From a virus, in the IMG/VR virus record IMGVR_UViG_3300025141_013772, positions 1-26,080 of that record: DNA of 26,080 nucleotides; one strand, 5' to 3'. Made by a program: the position numbers and the translations under genes. The notes beneath the pieces were generated by a model. The model did no database searches, had not been told where the DNA came from, and worked only from the letters and a program-made list of their open reading frames with translations. This document shows, one piece after another, positions 11,362 to 20,350 of the stretch; position 1 is the stretch's first letter; every line of letters starts with the position of its first letter.

Positions 11362-13495
11362 ATGTGACGTCCGACGGTATTTGAACGTAATCTACTGCAA
11401 TTGACCAATTTATACGTTTGTTTGCTTCGCCAGTTATTGTTATTCGTAAAACATTAGTTGCTGAATATGCAGTTATTCCTACATCCCAAGCATCTGTTCC
11501 GGTGGAAGCTCCACCTAAATCATCATTAGTTACTGAGGCCTGATGCTGAAATGTATGTTCAACATTAGCACCTACTAATGTTAAATTGCCGCTAAAGTTG
11601 TTTATTACATTTCTAAATTCCCAGGCTTTTTGTTCGCTTATAAGACCAACACGTCTTGCCGCAACTCGTATTGTGAAGAACCAACTTGTATTTAAAGCAG
11701 GACCAATTTCTGTTGCAATGTTATTAACAGTAAAGGTTGCTATTGTTGAAGTTGCATCTATAGTTTGTACAACTGAGGTATATTCTGCAGATGTTGTTCC
11801 TGCACCGGTACCGCCTGTTCCGCCGGTTGTTCCTCCGCCGGTGGTAGATCCCGATCCGCCGCCTGTTCCGCCGGTTGTTCCTCCGCCAGTTGTTGTGGTC
11901 GTTGTTTGAGTAGTTACTGTTGATACCGCTGTACCTGCTTCAGTATCTAATACCAATTCTTCCGGTTGACCAATTGCTTGTTGTTCTCTTATTGTTATAT
12001 AAGCGTCAGGAGCAGTTAGTTCAGTGCCTTCTTGAACTATTTGTTCTCCTTGAGCAGTAACAGTTGTATATCCAACAATATTTCCACAGTAATCATACAA
12101 TGGAGTTCTTGTCTGTACTAATGCAGAATAATTATCACCGGTTGCTAATAACCCTGTTATTTGGCTAGGCAAAAATTTATCAAAAATATTATCTGAACAT
12201 TTTCCTTCTTGACTTGAACCAGTTTTTCCACACACAGGATATCCGCCTAAACTATCATGCGTTGCTCGTAAATTAATTGCTCTATTAATTACTGTACCAA
12301 TATCTGAATTTGTTTGACCTGTACCAACTGCATACGTTGGAGTTTGAGTAGATGATCCTACATGAAAAGAATGATTTTCGTATGTACTTTCCATCGCTAC
12401 TCCAGTTTCAAAAGAACTGGCTACCCCGGTTGTTATTTTAACATAATATGTAGTATTAGCAGACAGATTTGCCGCTGGTGAAAATTGAAAAGTAGTATTT
12501 TGTTTTGACGCAATTACTCCTACATCTGACATTATAACTTCTAGAGTATGATCTCCAAATGCTGAATCAGTTGAAACAAGTATGTTTCCGCCATTACTCG
12601 ATCCGGCCGCAGTTCGTATTGTTATTGTTGCAGTATTCATTGGTTGCGAAAACACAACCGTAAATTTTAAATCTCTATAACCATCCGAACTATCTTTAAT
12701 AGGTGTAAAAGAAACAAGTGCTGGCGGATCACCTGTTGCAGTAAAAGTTGGATTTGCACTACCTAAACCGTCAGCTTCTGTTGATGCAGTGGATATTGCT
12801 AGTTCACTTGCAATTAAATTATTTGTTTCCGATGAAAATTGATCTAAAGTAGAAACAAAATCTGCATAATCTTCTGCGGCCCATGCTCCGCTACCTATAT
12901 AATCTATTTTTGCCTGTATTTGTTTTAATAATCCAGTAGGCGGGAATGCATTATGATTTACTTTTCCGGTTGCTGGATTATAACAAACTTCTAGTTGATC
13001 AGGAATAACTCCACCTAATAACGCCATAAGATCTTCGCCTTCACCTAAAAATGAACCCATAACATTTTCTAACAAATTAGGTATAGGTTTAGCATTGATA
13101 GGTGTTGCACAGAAATTAATCATTGATGCTACGCTTGCAACTTCGCCCATAACAGCATTTAATCTACCCAAAACAGAATCAATTCCTGTGGCATCAATAA
13201 ATGATTGCATTGCTGTTCTAGCACCTGTTAGAGCAGAAGTTAAATCAGCCGGTAAACCAGTTTGCCCAATAAGTGCGGCTAAATTAGCATCTAAACATAT
13301 TTGTACTTGGGGGAGAGTAAGATTGCCTGCCAATAACTGACAGATCATATCTTTCATATTTCCGCTTAGTTCTGCTCGGATCGACCCTAATGATTTGTTA
13401 CCAAAAAGAGCAGTATTGCCGAGTAAATCTACTCGTTCGGTTGCTATATATTCATTAAAATTCTGTAGTCCGCCTCTGAATTCACTATATGACAT
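11357..13495 (-). CDS. Large virion protein with an Ig-like domain and Gly/Thr linker
   Basis: The 712-aa protein has an N-terminal helical, Ala- and Leu-rich part (about 1-230), a beta-sandwich resembling bacterial Ig-like Big_5 domains (about 255-375: LVSFTPIKDSS, LKFTVVFSQPMN, NTTYYVKITTG), a region with several Cys, a low-complexity Thr/Gly linker (about 530-570) and a C-terminal beta-rich domain. This modular design suits a tail, neck or fibre-associated structural protein. The linker is encoded by two identical 29-bp copies of a GC-rich sequence. It begins as TAATG with the previous gene and ends inside the first tmRNA promoter. The exact virion part is unknown. Confidence 0.7.
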   Translation of the reverse strand: MSYSEFRGGLQNFNEYIATERVDLLGNTALFGNKSLGSIRAELSGNMKDMICQLLAGNLTLPQVQICLDANLAALIGQTGLPADLTSALTGARTAMQSFIDATGIDSVLGRLNAVMGEVASVASMINFCATPINAKPIPNLLENVMGSFLGEGEDLMALLGGVIPDQLEVCYNPATGKVNHNAFPPTGLLKQIQAKIDYIGSGAWAAEDYADFVSTLDQFSSETNNLIASELAISTASTEADGLGSANPTFTATGDPPALVSFTPIKDSSDGYRDLKFTVVFSQPMNTATITIRTAAGSSNGGNILVSTDSAFGDHTLEVIMSDVGVIASKQNTTFQFSPAANLSANTTYYVKITTGVASSFETGVAMESTYENHSFHVGSSTQTPTYAVGTGQTNSDIGTVINRAINLRATHDSLGGYPVCGKTGSSQEGKCSDNIFDKFLPSQITGLLATGDNYSALVQTRTPLYDYCGNIVGYTTVTAQGEQIVQEGTELTAPDAYITIREQQAIGQPEELVLDTEAGTAVSTVTTQTTTTTTGGGTTGGTGGGSGSTTGGGTTGGTGGTGAGTTSAEYTSVVQTIDATSTIATFTVNNIATEIGPALNTSWFFTIRVAARRVGLISEQKAWEFRNVINNFSGNLTLVGANVEHTFQHQASVTNDDLGGASTGTDAWDVGITAYSATNVLRITITGEANKRINWSIAVDYVQIPSDVTL
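11811..11887. repeat. 29-bp direct repeat in the Gly/Thr linker
   Basis: The segments 11811-11839 and 11859-11887 are identical over 29 bp (beginning ccgcctgttccgccggttg), 48 bp apart, within a GC-rich island in an AT-rich genome. They encode the TTGGGTTGGTGG-type linker of the 712-aa protein. The pattern suggests slippage or recombination changing linker length. Confidence 0.8.
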
Positions 13496-14088
13496 TAATT
13501 TGCCCCAAATACATTCGGTGATTTTTGTTCGGTAAAATGTTTTTTAGATGGATCATCTAACATTCCGTAATAACTTTGGGTGGGTATCTGATTTGTTGGT
13601 GTAGAAAAATAATTACTTCCGGTACTATATAAATCTACTCCTGTCTTATCACATCTATCCCAATCAAAATCACCAGGATGACTTTTAATTGTATCTAAAT
13701 AATTTTGATGAGCAGGAGGCACCCCTTTTGTTGTATTACCTAATCCTCCTCCTGTACAAGCATGGCTTGGAGGTAAAGTTCGCGGAGTACCATATTGTAA
13801 TCGTAAATGATCAGTGTAACCAAGATCTTCAGAGGTATTCAACGGGCATCCGCCTGCAAAAACACTACCTGCAGACATTATACTATTAGAAAGTGCGGTT
13901 GCTTGTTTTGTTTTAACTGCACAAGTATATGGTTTTGGAGGCATTACAGTAAATGTTCCAGCAGGTTTCCCGTTCATAAACACATTACCAGCCGGTCTGA
14001 AGACAATTTTAGAGTAATCTATTTTACCGGGTCCGGTATCATAACACTTTTCGGGTGGTTTTTGTAAATTATGTAAGCCAAAGCCCAT
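13495..14088 (-). CDS. Probable virion-associated protein, unknown function
   Basis: The 197-aa protein is Pro-, Gly- and Cys-rich, with little predicted helix (YDTGPGKIDYSKIVFRPAGN, FMNGKPAGTFTVMPPKPYTC). Several cysteines are spread along it. Its start lies three bases after the 93-aa gene, and its stop is coupled (TAATG) to the large virion protein, so the two are likely made together. I recognise no family. A surface or tail-tip role is only inferred from composition and neighbourhood. Confidence 0.6.
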   Translation of the reverse strand: MGFGLHNLQKPPEKCYDTGPGKIDYSKIVFRPAGNVFMNGKPAGTFTVMPPKPYTCAVKTKQATALSNSIMSAGSVFAGGCPLNTSEDLGYTDHLRLQYGTPRTLPPSHACTGGGLGNTTKGVPPAHQNYLDTIKSHPGDFDWDRCDKTGVDLYSTGSNYFSTPTNQIPTQSYYGMLDDPSKKHFTEQKSPNVFGAN

Positions 14089-14091
14089 TAA

Positions 14092-14373
14092 TTATCCTAC
14101 TATTGTGATTCCTGAATTTGCTTCTATATATTTATCGGCAATTTCTTTCACAGCAGGTGCTTTGGCAACTATTTGATCTTTATTGATCCATACTTTTTTA
14201 TTATTGCCCGAATTTGGCCATTTAACTATAGCAATTCCTTGAGGGGTTTGTGCTAAAGCCATAGCATTTTCAATATACAATTCACCTTCTTCATCAGTAA
14301 GGCGACCAAGGATTTCTAATCCTCCAGCTATTGATATACTAACTATTTCGGTACTATTTTTCTCTATCAGCAT
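14092..14373 (-). CDS. 93-aa protein, possibly LSm-like, unknown function
   Basis: The protein has an N-terminal beta-rich part (VSISIAGGLEILGRLTDEEGELYIENAMAL) with a glycine-loop pattern seen in some phage Sm-like small beta-barrels, then a helical tail (VKEIADKYIEANSGI). The resemblance is weak and no RNA-binding site can be pointed out. It overlaps the end of the glutaredoxin gene by 20 bp and is followed by virion genes. No function is assigned. Confidence 0.6.
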   Translation of the reverse strand: MLIEKNSTEIVSISIAGGLEILGRLTDEEGELYIENAMALAQTPQGIAIVKWPNSGNNKKVWINKDQIVAKAPAVKEIADKYIEANSGITIVG

Positions 14374-14599
14374 TATAATCTTTTATAAATTGTTCTATAC
14401 CAAGCCAATTTCCAATAATTTTTCCATCACAGATGGCTTGAGGAAGAACTTTAGATCCGGGTATAACCCACAAAAGTTCTTCTTTTGATATATCTTTACC
14501 AACTATATATTCGATAAATTCTATACCATTTTTTTTGAGAAGAGCTTTAGCAACATCACATGCATTGCAATTAAGTTTTGAATATAGTGTAAAATTCAT
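14354..14599 (-). CDS. Glutaredoxin
   Basis: The 81-aa protein is a small thioredoxin-fold redox protein: an LYSKLNCNACDVAKALLKKNG start with the active-site pair Cys11-Asn-Ala-Cys14, the cis-Pro loop KVLPQAICDGKIIGNW and a terminal helix. Its length is normal for a glutaredoxin. Its start overlaps the stop of the ribonucleotide reductase gene (ATGA at 14596-14599), so the two are translationally coupled, and it probably recycles the C-terminal cysteines of that enzyme after each turnover. The Cys-Asn-Ala-Cys pair differs from the classic CPYC. Confidence 0.92.
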   Translation of the reverse strand: MNFTLYSKLNCNACDVAKALLKKNGIEFIEYIVGKDISKEELLWVIPGSKVLPQAICDGKIIGNWLGIEQFIKDYNADREK

Positions 14600-16920
14600 A
14601 CAACTTTTAATTTAATTTCTGCTTCTTCTTCTTTTTCCCATTGTTTTTGTTCTTCATCAAAGTCTATCGGGCAACCGCCTGGAGTCCCACAATCAACATG
14701 TTCTCTGCCAATATCTTCTGCCATTGCTTTGGCAATTGATCTGCTAATATCTTCAAACTTTACTTTCGTAATAGCTTCTTCCGGTTGATATTCATATGCA
14801 GATATATTAGTTTGAGGCATAACAGAACATGCCCTTACATTAGATTGATGTTTTCGCATCATATCTCTAAAATGTTTATAATCTACTACATCAGGTACAT
14901 ACTTTAATGTATAACTAATTTGATTACCTACATCTTTAGCCAATGTACCATCTTCATTAACACCCTGAATCCAATATTTTTCTCCTAATTTTAACCATTG
15001 ATATTGTTCTTCGGGTGTTGCTTCGCCTGCTGTTACAAATGCATCTCCTAAATCCATTCCTGCAATAACAGGTTCTGTCGGAAAACCAATAACAGTTGTT
15101 CCACTATACTGGACAAGTTCTTTATATGGATAACCATTTGCTTTATATGCTTCTACCAACGGATCGTCATGTCTAAATTGTACCCATCTCATATACCAAG
15201 CAAGTGCTGGCAAATGCCATCCTTCAGTAAGCCCAAATAATTTACTTGTAGTTCCTGCTGGCTTAATAGTTGTCATTGTGTGTGGTACAGATTGTCCTAT
15301 ATAAGCAGAATATTTTGTTGCTTCGTCTTTAACTGTTTGATTAAAACGAGCCATTGTCATCCAAAAGTCTTTCGATTTTTCTTCATCAACTAAATCTCTA
15401 AAACCAAACTTAAAAAATTTCCAAGCAAATTCATGAACACCTGTTATGCCTACACCAATACGATTTGTACGAGTTACTTCCTTACTATAGATGCTATTCA
15501 TAAGATTAACTCGTAACAACGCCCTCGTAGCAACACGAAAGGCTTCCTCTGCTTCATCTAATGTATCGGCATGAAAAGGTACTACATCTGCAATAACACA
15601 AAATCCTCCTAACACATTAAGTGCAATTTCACCACACGGATTAGTAATTGTATGATATTTTTTCTTTTTAGCTCGTTTTGCCAAACGACTCATTAATATT
15701 TGTGTATCTTCACGAAGCGGGTACTTTTTACTACCTGCATAATCTCCACGATTAAGATCATCCCATCCTTCGTCGTTTTGTACTAACATATCGGAATTAA
15801 GTATGCCAGGTTCGCCTGTTCCGTCGGCGTAAGCGGCCTCTGTGAGTAGTTTAAACACCCCTCTAGCGTGTTTTGTTATATCATCGTTGTATTTGGTGTC
15901 CCCACGCTTTATATTGAGTTTATCCCAGAATTCTTTATCTGTTGTAACAGAATTATTACTAGACCATAAGAAACCCATTGGTGGATAAGCAGATTCTTTA
16001 TTATATTGAACTATGTCTTCCATGTTTAATCCAATATATTCAATAGGTCGCTTAACGGTAATAAAATCTAATACAGTTTTATCCTTCCATGTTTTAGTAC
16101 TCATCCGAGCGGCACGTCTTGCTCCTCCGACAAGTACACATTCAGCCATATAATGATCAACATACATAGCCTGACGCCATGGTTCCATGCCTGCATCTTT
16201 AATAGTTGCACATTTTTCAAAAGCATTTAACAAAGATATTGGACCACTTGCTGGTCTGTTTTGCATACCACCAATAGGTGAGCCTTTTGCTCGTACTTTA
16301 CTAAAATCTAATACCAACATTTTATCTTTATGTATTTTTTCAAATGCGGCATTTTCCCAAAGTTCTAGTGCTTGAGCCCAGCCTTCGCGTGAATCTGGAA
16401 TTTCATACCAAAGAGTGTTTGCCCCTTGGCCATATTTGTGTTTTCCGTCTCGTAAAGATGTATGTGCAGAATAATCAAAATCAGGATGACTTTCGGCTAA
16501 TACACATCGCAGTTGGGGTGCATTATTCCAATCAACCAACATCATGTCATCATCATAACACCGACCAACTCCAGCACCATTTAATAGTAAGTAAAAAAGT
16601 AAAAAACTTGTGCTCGAAGTAGCACAATTTGTAAACACTTCCATGTTTCGTTTTGGCTGTTTTTCATCACCATGTTGTAAATGTCTGCCACTCATTAGCA
16701 GACTTGCTTTTGCTATATGTTTCTTTAGTAATCTAAATTCTCTATCTTTATCGTTTTCTTTTGGGCAAAGTAAACTATTACCCATTGCTACTCTGTTGGC
16801 TACATCGTGCCAATTTTCCCATTCTCCATTTGGTTTTTTTCTAAGAATTGTTCGTTCGGCGACGGCTTGCCCCATGCCAGGATGAAATGACCTGACATTA
16901 GGGAAAAAGGCTGGCTTCAT
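14596..16920 (-). CDS. Adenosylcobalamin-dependent (class II) ribonucleotide reductase
   Basis: The 774-aa protein reduces ribonucleotides to deoxyribonucleotides for phage DNA synthesis. The NPCGE motif (427-431) gives the thiyl-radical Cys429 with Asn427 and Glu431. Cys99 (TNCATSST) and Cys441 (GGFCVIADV) are the likely redox pair, and the tail has a second pair in VDCGTPGGCPID that is re-reduced by the coupled glutaredoxin. Length and these motifs fit the monomeric cobalamin-dependent triphosphate reductases, which need no oxygen and no small subunit but depend on host B12. A late box (16962-16969) and AAGGAG precede it. Confidence 0.92.
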   Translation of the reverse strand: MKPAFFPNVRSFHPGMGQAVAERTILRKKPNGEWENWHDVANRVAMGNSLLCPKENDKDREFRLLKKHIAKASLLMSGRHLQHGDEKQPKRNMEVFTNCATSSTSFLLFYLLLNGAGVGRCYDDDMMLVDWNNAPQLRCVLAESHPDFDYSAHTSLRDGKHKYGQGANTLWYEIPDSREGWAQALELWENAAFEKIHKDKMLVLDFSKVRAKGSPIGGMQNRPASGPISLLNAFEKCATIKDAGMEPWRQAMYVDHYMAECVLVGGARRAARMSTKTWKDKTVLDFITVKRPIEYIGLNMEDIVQYNKESAYPPMGFLWSSNNSVTTDKEFWDKLNIKRGDTKYNDDITKHARGVFKLLTEAAYADGTGEPGILNSDMLVQNDEGWDDLNRGDYAGSKKYPLREDTQILMSRLAKRAKKKKYHTITNPCGEIALNVLGGFCVIADVVPFHADTLDEAEEAFRVATRALLRVNLMNSIYSKEVTRTNRIGVGITGVHEFAWKFFKFGFRDLVDEEKSKDFWMTMARFNQTVKDEATKYSAYIGQSVPHTMTTIKPAGTTSKLFGLTEGWHLPALAWYMRWVQFRHDDPLVEAYKANGYPYKELVQYSGTTVIGFPTEPVIAGMDLGDAFVTAGEATPEEQYQWLKLGEKYWIQGVNEDGTLAKDVGNQISYTLKYVPDVVDYKHFRDMMRKHQSNVRACSVMPQTNISAYEYQPEEAITKVKFEDISRSIAKAMAEDIGREHVDCGTPGGCPIDFDEEQKQWEKEEEAEIKLKVV

Positions 16921-16960
16921 GTTGTGTTCTCCTTGGTTTTTTTGATTTTGGGTTAGTTCT

Positions 16961-17623
16961 TTATTTATAAAATTCTTCTAATCGTTCGGTCCACTTGCCA
17001 CATTTGTCTTCAAATTTTTTGCCATCACAAATAAATTCTTGATACTGTTTTTCACGTGAACACATTAAAATAACAATTTTTTTTATTTTAGTTTTAAATA
17101 TCTCATTATGGGCCATTGCATAGGCACAACATTGTAAATAATAATCTTCGACCCATTCTTCTCTTTTAGGTTTTTTTGTACTTTTATAATCTATGATAGC
17201 AGGCTCTCCTTTATATGTTCCAACTAAATCTGTAGTACCTGCATACAAATTAGGATAATAAAGACCTACTTCCGAACCCCATACTTCATCTATATTTGAT
17301 AGTCCTTTTTCTATGACTACCTCACTCATTTCTTCTGCTAATTTATAAACTAAATTGTTACCTTCTGGCCGAGGTTTATTTAATATATAATTTTCTAAAT
17401 GTTTATGGAATACAGTACCTAATCCTACTGCTTCTTTAGATATACGATTGGCTTCTTCGTCGCCTACTCGCTTTCTCCATTCTATAAGAAATGTTTTATC
17501 TTTAGTTTTGTCTAATATTGTTGTTACAGAAGGCAAGGCACCGGTAGGTGTCAGATAAGACCGTTTACCATTGAGGTCAGTTCTGTCCATAAGGACATAA
17601 TCAAATTTTTCATTTATAACCAT
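16961..17623 (-). CDS. PD-(D/E)XK nuclease, RecB/MGME1-like
   Basis: The 220-aa protein shows the exonuclease order of the superfamily: PSVTTILDKT near the N terminus, GTVFHKHLE (about 69-77), AGTTDLVG with the metal-binding Asp (about 128-135), IDYKSTKK (about 144-151) with Asp and Lys, and YYLQCCAYA (about 163-171) with the Gln-x3-Tyr motif. These match RecB-family, MGME1-like single-strand exonucleases common in phages, used in DNA recombination or turnover. A sigma-70-type promoter ends five bases before the ATG, so the message may be leaderless. Its stop overlaps the RNR promoter region. Confidence 0.88.
   Translation of the reverse strand: MVINEKFDYVLMDRTDLNGKRSYLTPTGALPSVTTILDKTKDKTFLIEWRKRVGDEEANRISKEAVGLGTVFHKHLENYILNKPRPEGNNLVYKLAEEMSEVVIEKGLSNIDEVWGSEVGLYYPNLYAGTTDLVGTYKGEPAIIDYKSTKKPKREEWVEDYYLQCCAYAMAHNEIFKTKIKKIVILMCSREKQYQEFICDGKKFEDKCGKWTERLEEFYK
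16962..16969 (-). promoter_or_regulatory. Late promoter box TATAAATA before the RNR gene
   Basis: This perfect T4-late box lies 42 bases before the reductase ATG, at the very end of the nuclease gene. It gives a leader of about 35 nt that contains an AAGGAG ribosome-binding site. Confidence 0.6.
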
Positions 17624-17628
17624 ACTAT

Positions 17629-17657
17629 ATTATAGCAAATATATAGGGGAATTGCAA
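17629..17657 (-). promoter_or_regulatory. Sigma-70-type promoter for the PD-(D/E)XK nuclease, probably leaderless
   Basis: TTGCAA (17652-17657) and TATAAT (17629-17634) are separated by exactly 17 bp on the minus strand. TATAAT is five bases from the ATG at 17623, the same spacing as at the DEDDh exonuclease gene, and there is no Shine-Dalgarno sequence. Confidence 0.6.
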
Positions 17658-17661
17658 GAGA

Positions 17662-18069
17662 TTACCACTCAATTTTCCAATCAAAAATCGTAGTAATTGT
17701 GGCGTTTGTGTTACGGTATATAGTATATCCGTGGGCTTCAAAATGTAAAATAACCTGTTTCATTTGGTCTTCTTTTACTTTATCAGTAACAGAACCTTTC
17801 CAAACATTAAAATATGCTTGTCCTGTAGCATCATTACCTGTTATTGTTGTGCCGGTATCATTACCTATTGTTGTATCATATGCAATAGTTGAAGATAACA
17901 AACCTGCGGCGGCATCTGTCATTACTTTCTGTTCCATTAACCGTATTTCATGTAAAATTGTAGAATTAGATCTTGCTTTATTTCGTGCTTCTGTGGCAGT
18001 CATAAAAGGATGACCGGAAGGATGATTCATGTATGCTTTCGCTGTTGTTTGGTATGTGTATGTTGCCAT
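17662..18069 (-). CDS. 135-aa phage protein, possibly virion-associated
   Basis: The protein starts MATYTYQTTAKAYM and has a helical middle (TATEARNKARSNSTILHEIRLMEQKVMTDAAAG) followed by a Thr- and Gly-rich segment and a C-terminal beta part (FEAHGYTIYRNTNATITTIFDWKIEW). The tail pattern suggests binding to a larger assembly, but no family was recognised. It follows the 109-aa gene without a gap and is the last gene before the nuclease promoter. Composition resembles that of neighbouring late proteins; function is unknown. Confidence 0.65.
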   Translation of the reverse strand: MATYTYQTTAKAYMNHPSGHPFMTATEARNKARSNSTILHEIRLMEQKVMTDAAAGLLSSTIAYDTTIGNDTGTTITGNDATGQAYFNVWKGSVTDKVKEDQMKQVILHFEAHGYTIYRNTNATITTIFDWKIEW

Positions 18070-18399
18070 TTATTTTAAATCCTTTTTAACTTGTCCAAGG
18101 GCTTTTCTATGTATATCTTTTTCTTCTTGTTCTGCATCTGCAGGTGTTTTAAATCTATCTTTATCAAGAAGTACTAATTCTATTTTTTCTCCATCAATTG
18201 ATTTAACAATAGGTTCATTCTGTAATATTTGCATTAATCCATTAAATCGTATTGGATAACCTATACGTCTTAATTCTGCTAATATTTCTCGTGAATTAAT
18301 TACACTTTGTCCTTTAGCCGCATATGCAGTGAGTAGATTAATAGCATCGGCTTTCATCTTATCAATGTAATTATAATCTGCTATCTCTTTAATAATCAC
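18070..18399 (-). CDS. 109-aa protein, unknown function
   Basis: The protein is helical and charged. Residues about 33-75 (INSREILAELRRIGYPIRFNGLMQILQN) have the look of a small helical-bundle or winged-helix fold, but no family was recognised. The start is GTG at 18397-18399, overlapping the stop of the upstream gene as GTGA. Its end runs straight into the 135-aa gene. It belongs to the unit led by the late box at 20378-20385. Confidence 0.65.
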   Translation of the reverse strand: MIIKEIADYNYIDKMKADAINLLTAYAAKGQSVINSREILAELRRIGYPIRFNGLMQILQNEPIVKSIDGEKIELVLLDKDRFKTPADAEQEEKDIHRKALGQVKKDLK

Positions 18400-18878
18400 C
18401 AGTAATGACTCCCGTAACCAGTATTATATTTGTCAAATTCTTCTTTTGATCGTTCATCTCTCTTCTCTGGATCATCCCATTCAGCATCCGGATCTTCCCA
18501 ATTTTTTACTGGTTTTGTTTTTTTAGTAATAGTTAATAAGCCAGCTAGCCAACCAGCACCTTTTTGTATTGCAACATTATTAGAAGTAAATGCGGTATTA
18601 ATTTTATGCCCTACTGTACCTTCTACTTCTGTTCCAAAATCATGAATCCATGCATCATTTCCTGCTTTTGCTTCTTCGTATCTGTTTCTAGCATCATCTT
18701 TTGTCCAGCCCATTTGTTGCATTTTATCTGCAATCCATTTAACAAATGCTATATTATTACTAGACGAAATGGAAAATTCTTCCGTATGTGAAAAATCATC
18801 CGAGGCTACTAATTCAGAATTTTCTTTGATAATTTCTGAGTATTTACGAAGCATCTGTACAGAGTTTGCATAACTCAT
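18396..18878 (-). CDS. 160-aa protein, unknown function
   Basis: The protein has a mixed N-terminal part (about 1-45, rich in Ser and Asn), a helical central region (FVKWIADKMQQMGWTKDDARNRYEEAKAG), and an acidic, Trp- and Asp-rich tail (NWEDPDAEWDDPEKRDERSKEEFDKYNTGYGSHYW). The aromatic-acidic tail is unusual and may bind a partner. Its start overlaps the previous stop as TAATG. No family was recognised. Confidence 0.65.
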   Translation of the reverse strand: MSYANSVQMLRKYSEIIKENSELVASDDFSHTEEFSISSSNNIAFVKWIADKMQQMGWTKDDARNRYEEAKAGNDAWIHDFGTEVEGTVGHKINTAFTSNNVAIQKGAGWLAGLLTITKKTKPVKNWEDPDAEWDDPEKRDERSKEEFDKYNTGYGSHYW

Positions 18879-20350
18879 TACGGCTTTTTCCTAGGTGTTT
18901 TTGGATTTGCTACCATAGTATTGGTATCTTTAGTAAATCCTCCTGCAAACCCAGAACTAAAATCGCCTACATCACTAGCCTTATCACTCATCCAGTCAGT
19001 AGCTATATCATACGGTTCAGTAACATATTTTTTGATAAATTTTCTTGTTGGTTCGTGAGGAGTAGAATCATAACTCGGTTTTACGTGTTGGCCTTCTCCT
19101 GATCTTTGAGCACCTAGATCTATTCCAGCATCCGTTGCGGCTCTCTCTGCATCGGCTTGGGCTTGTTTATATTCTTCCCAGGCCTCACCAGACTTCACTT
19201 TTCGACCAAAGTTTTTTACCATTTGTGCGAAATCGCGACCCATTTGACGAGATGAATCACCTTCGGGTATTATGACTTTTTTTTTTTGAGTTAATGCCAA
19301 AGCGGCTTCTTTTACTGCTTGCTTAGAAACTTTACCATTTTTTGCACCTTGCATTAAGATTTTCTTTGCTTGTACTAATGCAGAAGTTGAAACAGATTCT
19401 GGTTTCATTTCTCTACCAATAGCTGGGACATCGCCCGCCATTGCTTCGTCGCCACCAAAATCTTCTTCTGATGGAACTTCCATTCCAGGTTCTGCATCCA
19501 TGCCCATTTCTGGTCCGGGCATACCGCCCATATCAGATTGAACAGGGGCTTCGCCTGTTAAAGCCAATACTGCATTATCAACACCATCACGTGTTGCTTT
19601 AATTGTATCTAATGCTTGTTGAAGGGTTGCTTCTACTGAGGAATTAAACATTTGTGCTTGGTCTGGACCAAAATGCTCTTTCATTGCATCTACTAATGGC
19701 ATTAGTTCTTCTACTTGCATCTCTGCAAGATTTTCTGCCATTTTTTGTATTCTATCAACCATGTCTTTAGCGGCAAGAACTAATTCTGCCTGATCTAAAT
19801 CTTGTTCTAAGAGAGTGCGTAAATTTTCTAACGTAACCGAGCGTGGGTTAATGCCTTCGTTTGTCTTTGCATCACTTTCACTTCCTTTTTTTGATTTTGT
19901 AGCTGTAAATTTGCGGCCTCCACCTTTTCTGTCGCCTTTTTTTGGACCAGGCATTACTTGTATATTGTTTCCTGATCCAGGACGAGTAACGCTAATTCCG
20001 CCACCTCCTGGTCCGCTAATTTCTTGTTCTTTTACTTGTTTGGTCATTTTAGATTCCTGTACGTTAGTATCTTTTTCTTTGGCTTGTCGTTTTGGAGCTA
20101 TTTCTTTTAGCAATATTTTTAATGCTTCAGCGACCATTACAGTTTTATTATATTCTGGTATTTTATGGTAATCTTTAACATTTGTTTCATTTGCTATTTG
20201 TGCTTGCCTTGCAAGAACCTTTTTAAGTGTTGAATTAACTCTATCTGAGTCAATACTTTCCATATTAATGGTGTAACCAAAATTCTCTTGCAAATATCGG
20301 TTTATTCTTTTTAGTTGATTGGCATAGTCGCCGAATTCATTTAGTTTCAT
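18878..20350 (-). CDS. 490-aa probable internal virion or assembly protein
   Basis: The protein starts MKLNEFGDYANQLKRINRYL and is highly charged, with a Gly- and Lys-rich linker (about 110-165), a helical acidic domain (about 170-265: LENLRTLLEQDLDQAELVLAAKDMV, LMPLVDAMKEHFG), a Met- and Gly-rich acidic stretch and a basic C-terminal part (KKKVIIPEG, NFGRKVKSGEAW, KPSYDSTPHEPTR). Proteins with this helical domain occur in marine T4-like phages with no known role. Heavy charge and low complexity suit a prohead core or packaged protein. A late box (20378-20385) lies 28 bases before the ATG. Confidence 0.65.
   Translation of the reverse strand: MKLNEFGDYANQLKRINRYLQENFGYTINMESIDSDRVNSTLKKVLARQAQIANETNVKDYHKIPEYNKTVMVAEALKILLKEIAPKRQAKEKDTNVQESKMTKQVKEQEISGPGGGGISVTRPGSGNNIQVMPGPKKGDRKGGGRKFTATKSKKGSESDAKTNEGINPRSVTLENLRTLLEQDLDQAELVLAAKDMVDRIQKMAENLAEMQVEELMPLVDAMKEHFGPDQAQMFNSSVEATLQQALDTIKATRDGVDNAVLALTGEAPVQSDMGGMPGPEMGMDAEPGMEVPSEEDFGGDEAMAGDVPAIGREMKPESVSTSALVQAKKILMQGAKNGKVSKQAVKEAALALTQKKKVIIPEGDSSRQMGRDFAQMVKNFGRKVKSGEAWEEYKQAQADAERAATDAGIDLGAQRSGEGQHVKPSYDSTPHEPTRKFIKKYVTEPYDIATDWMSDKASDVGDFSSGFAGGFTKDTNTMVANPKTPRKKP

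Noticed and set aside
11586-11909. A plus-strand open frame with a Pro/Val-rich end opposite the virion linker.
   Set aside because: It is the complement of the Gly/Thr repeat region and has no start signals.
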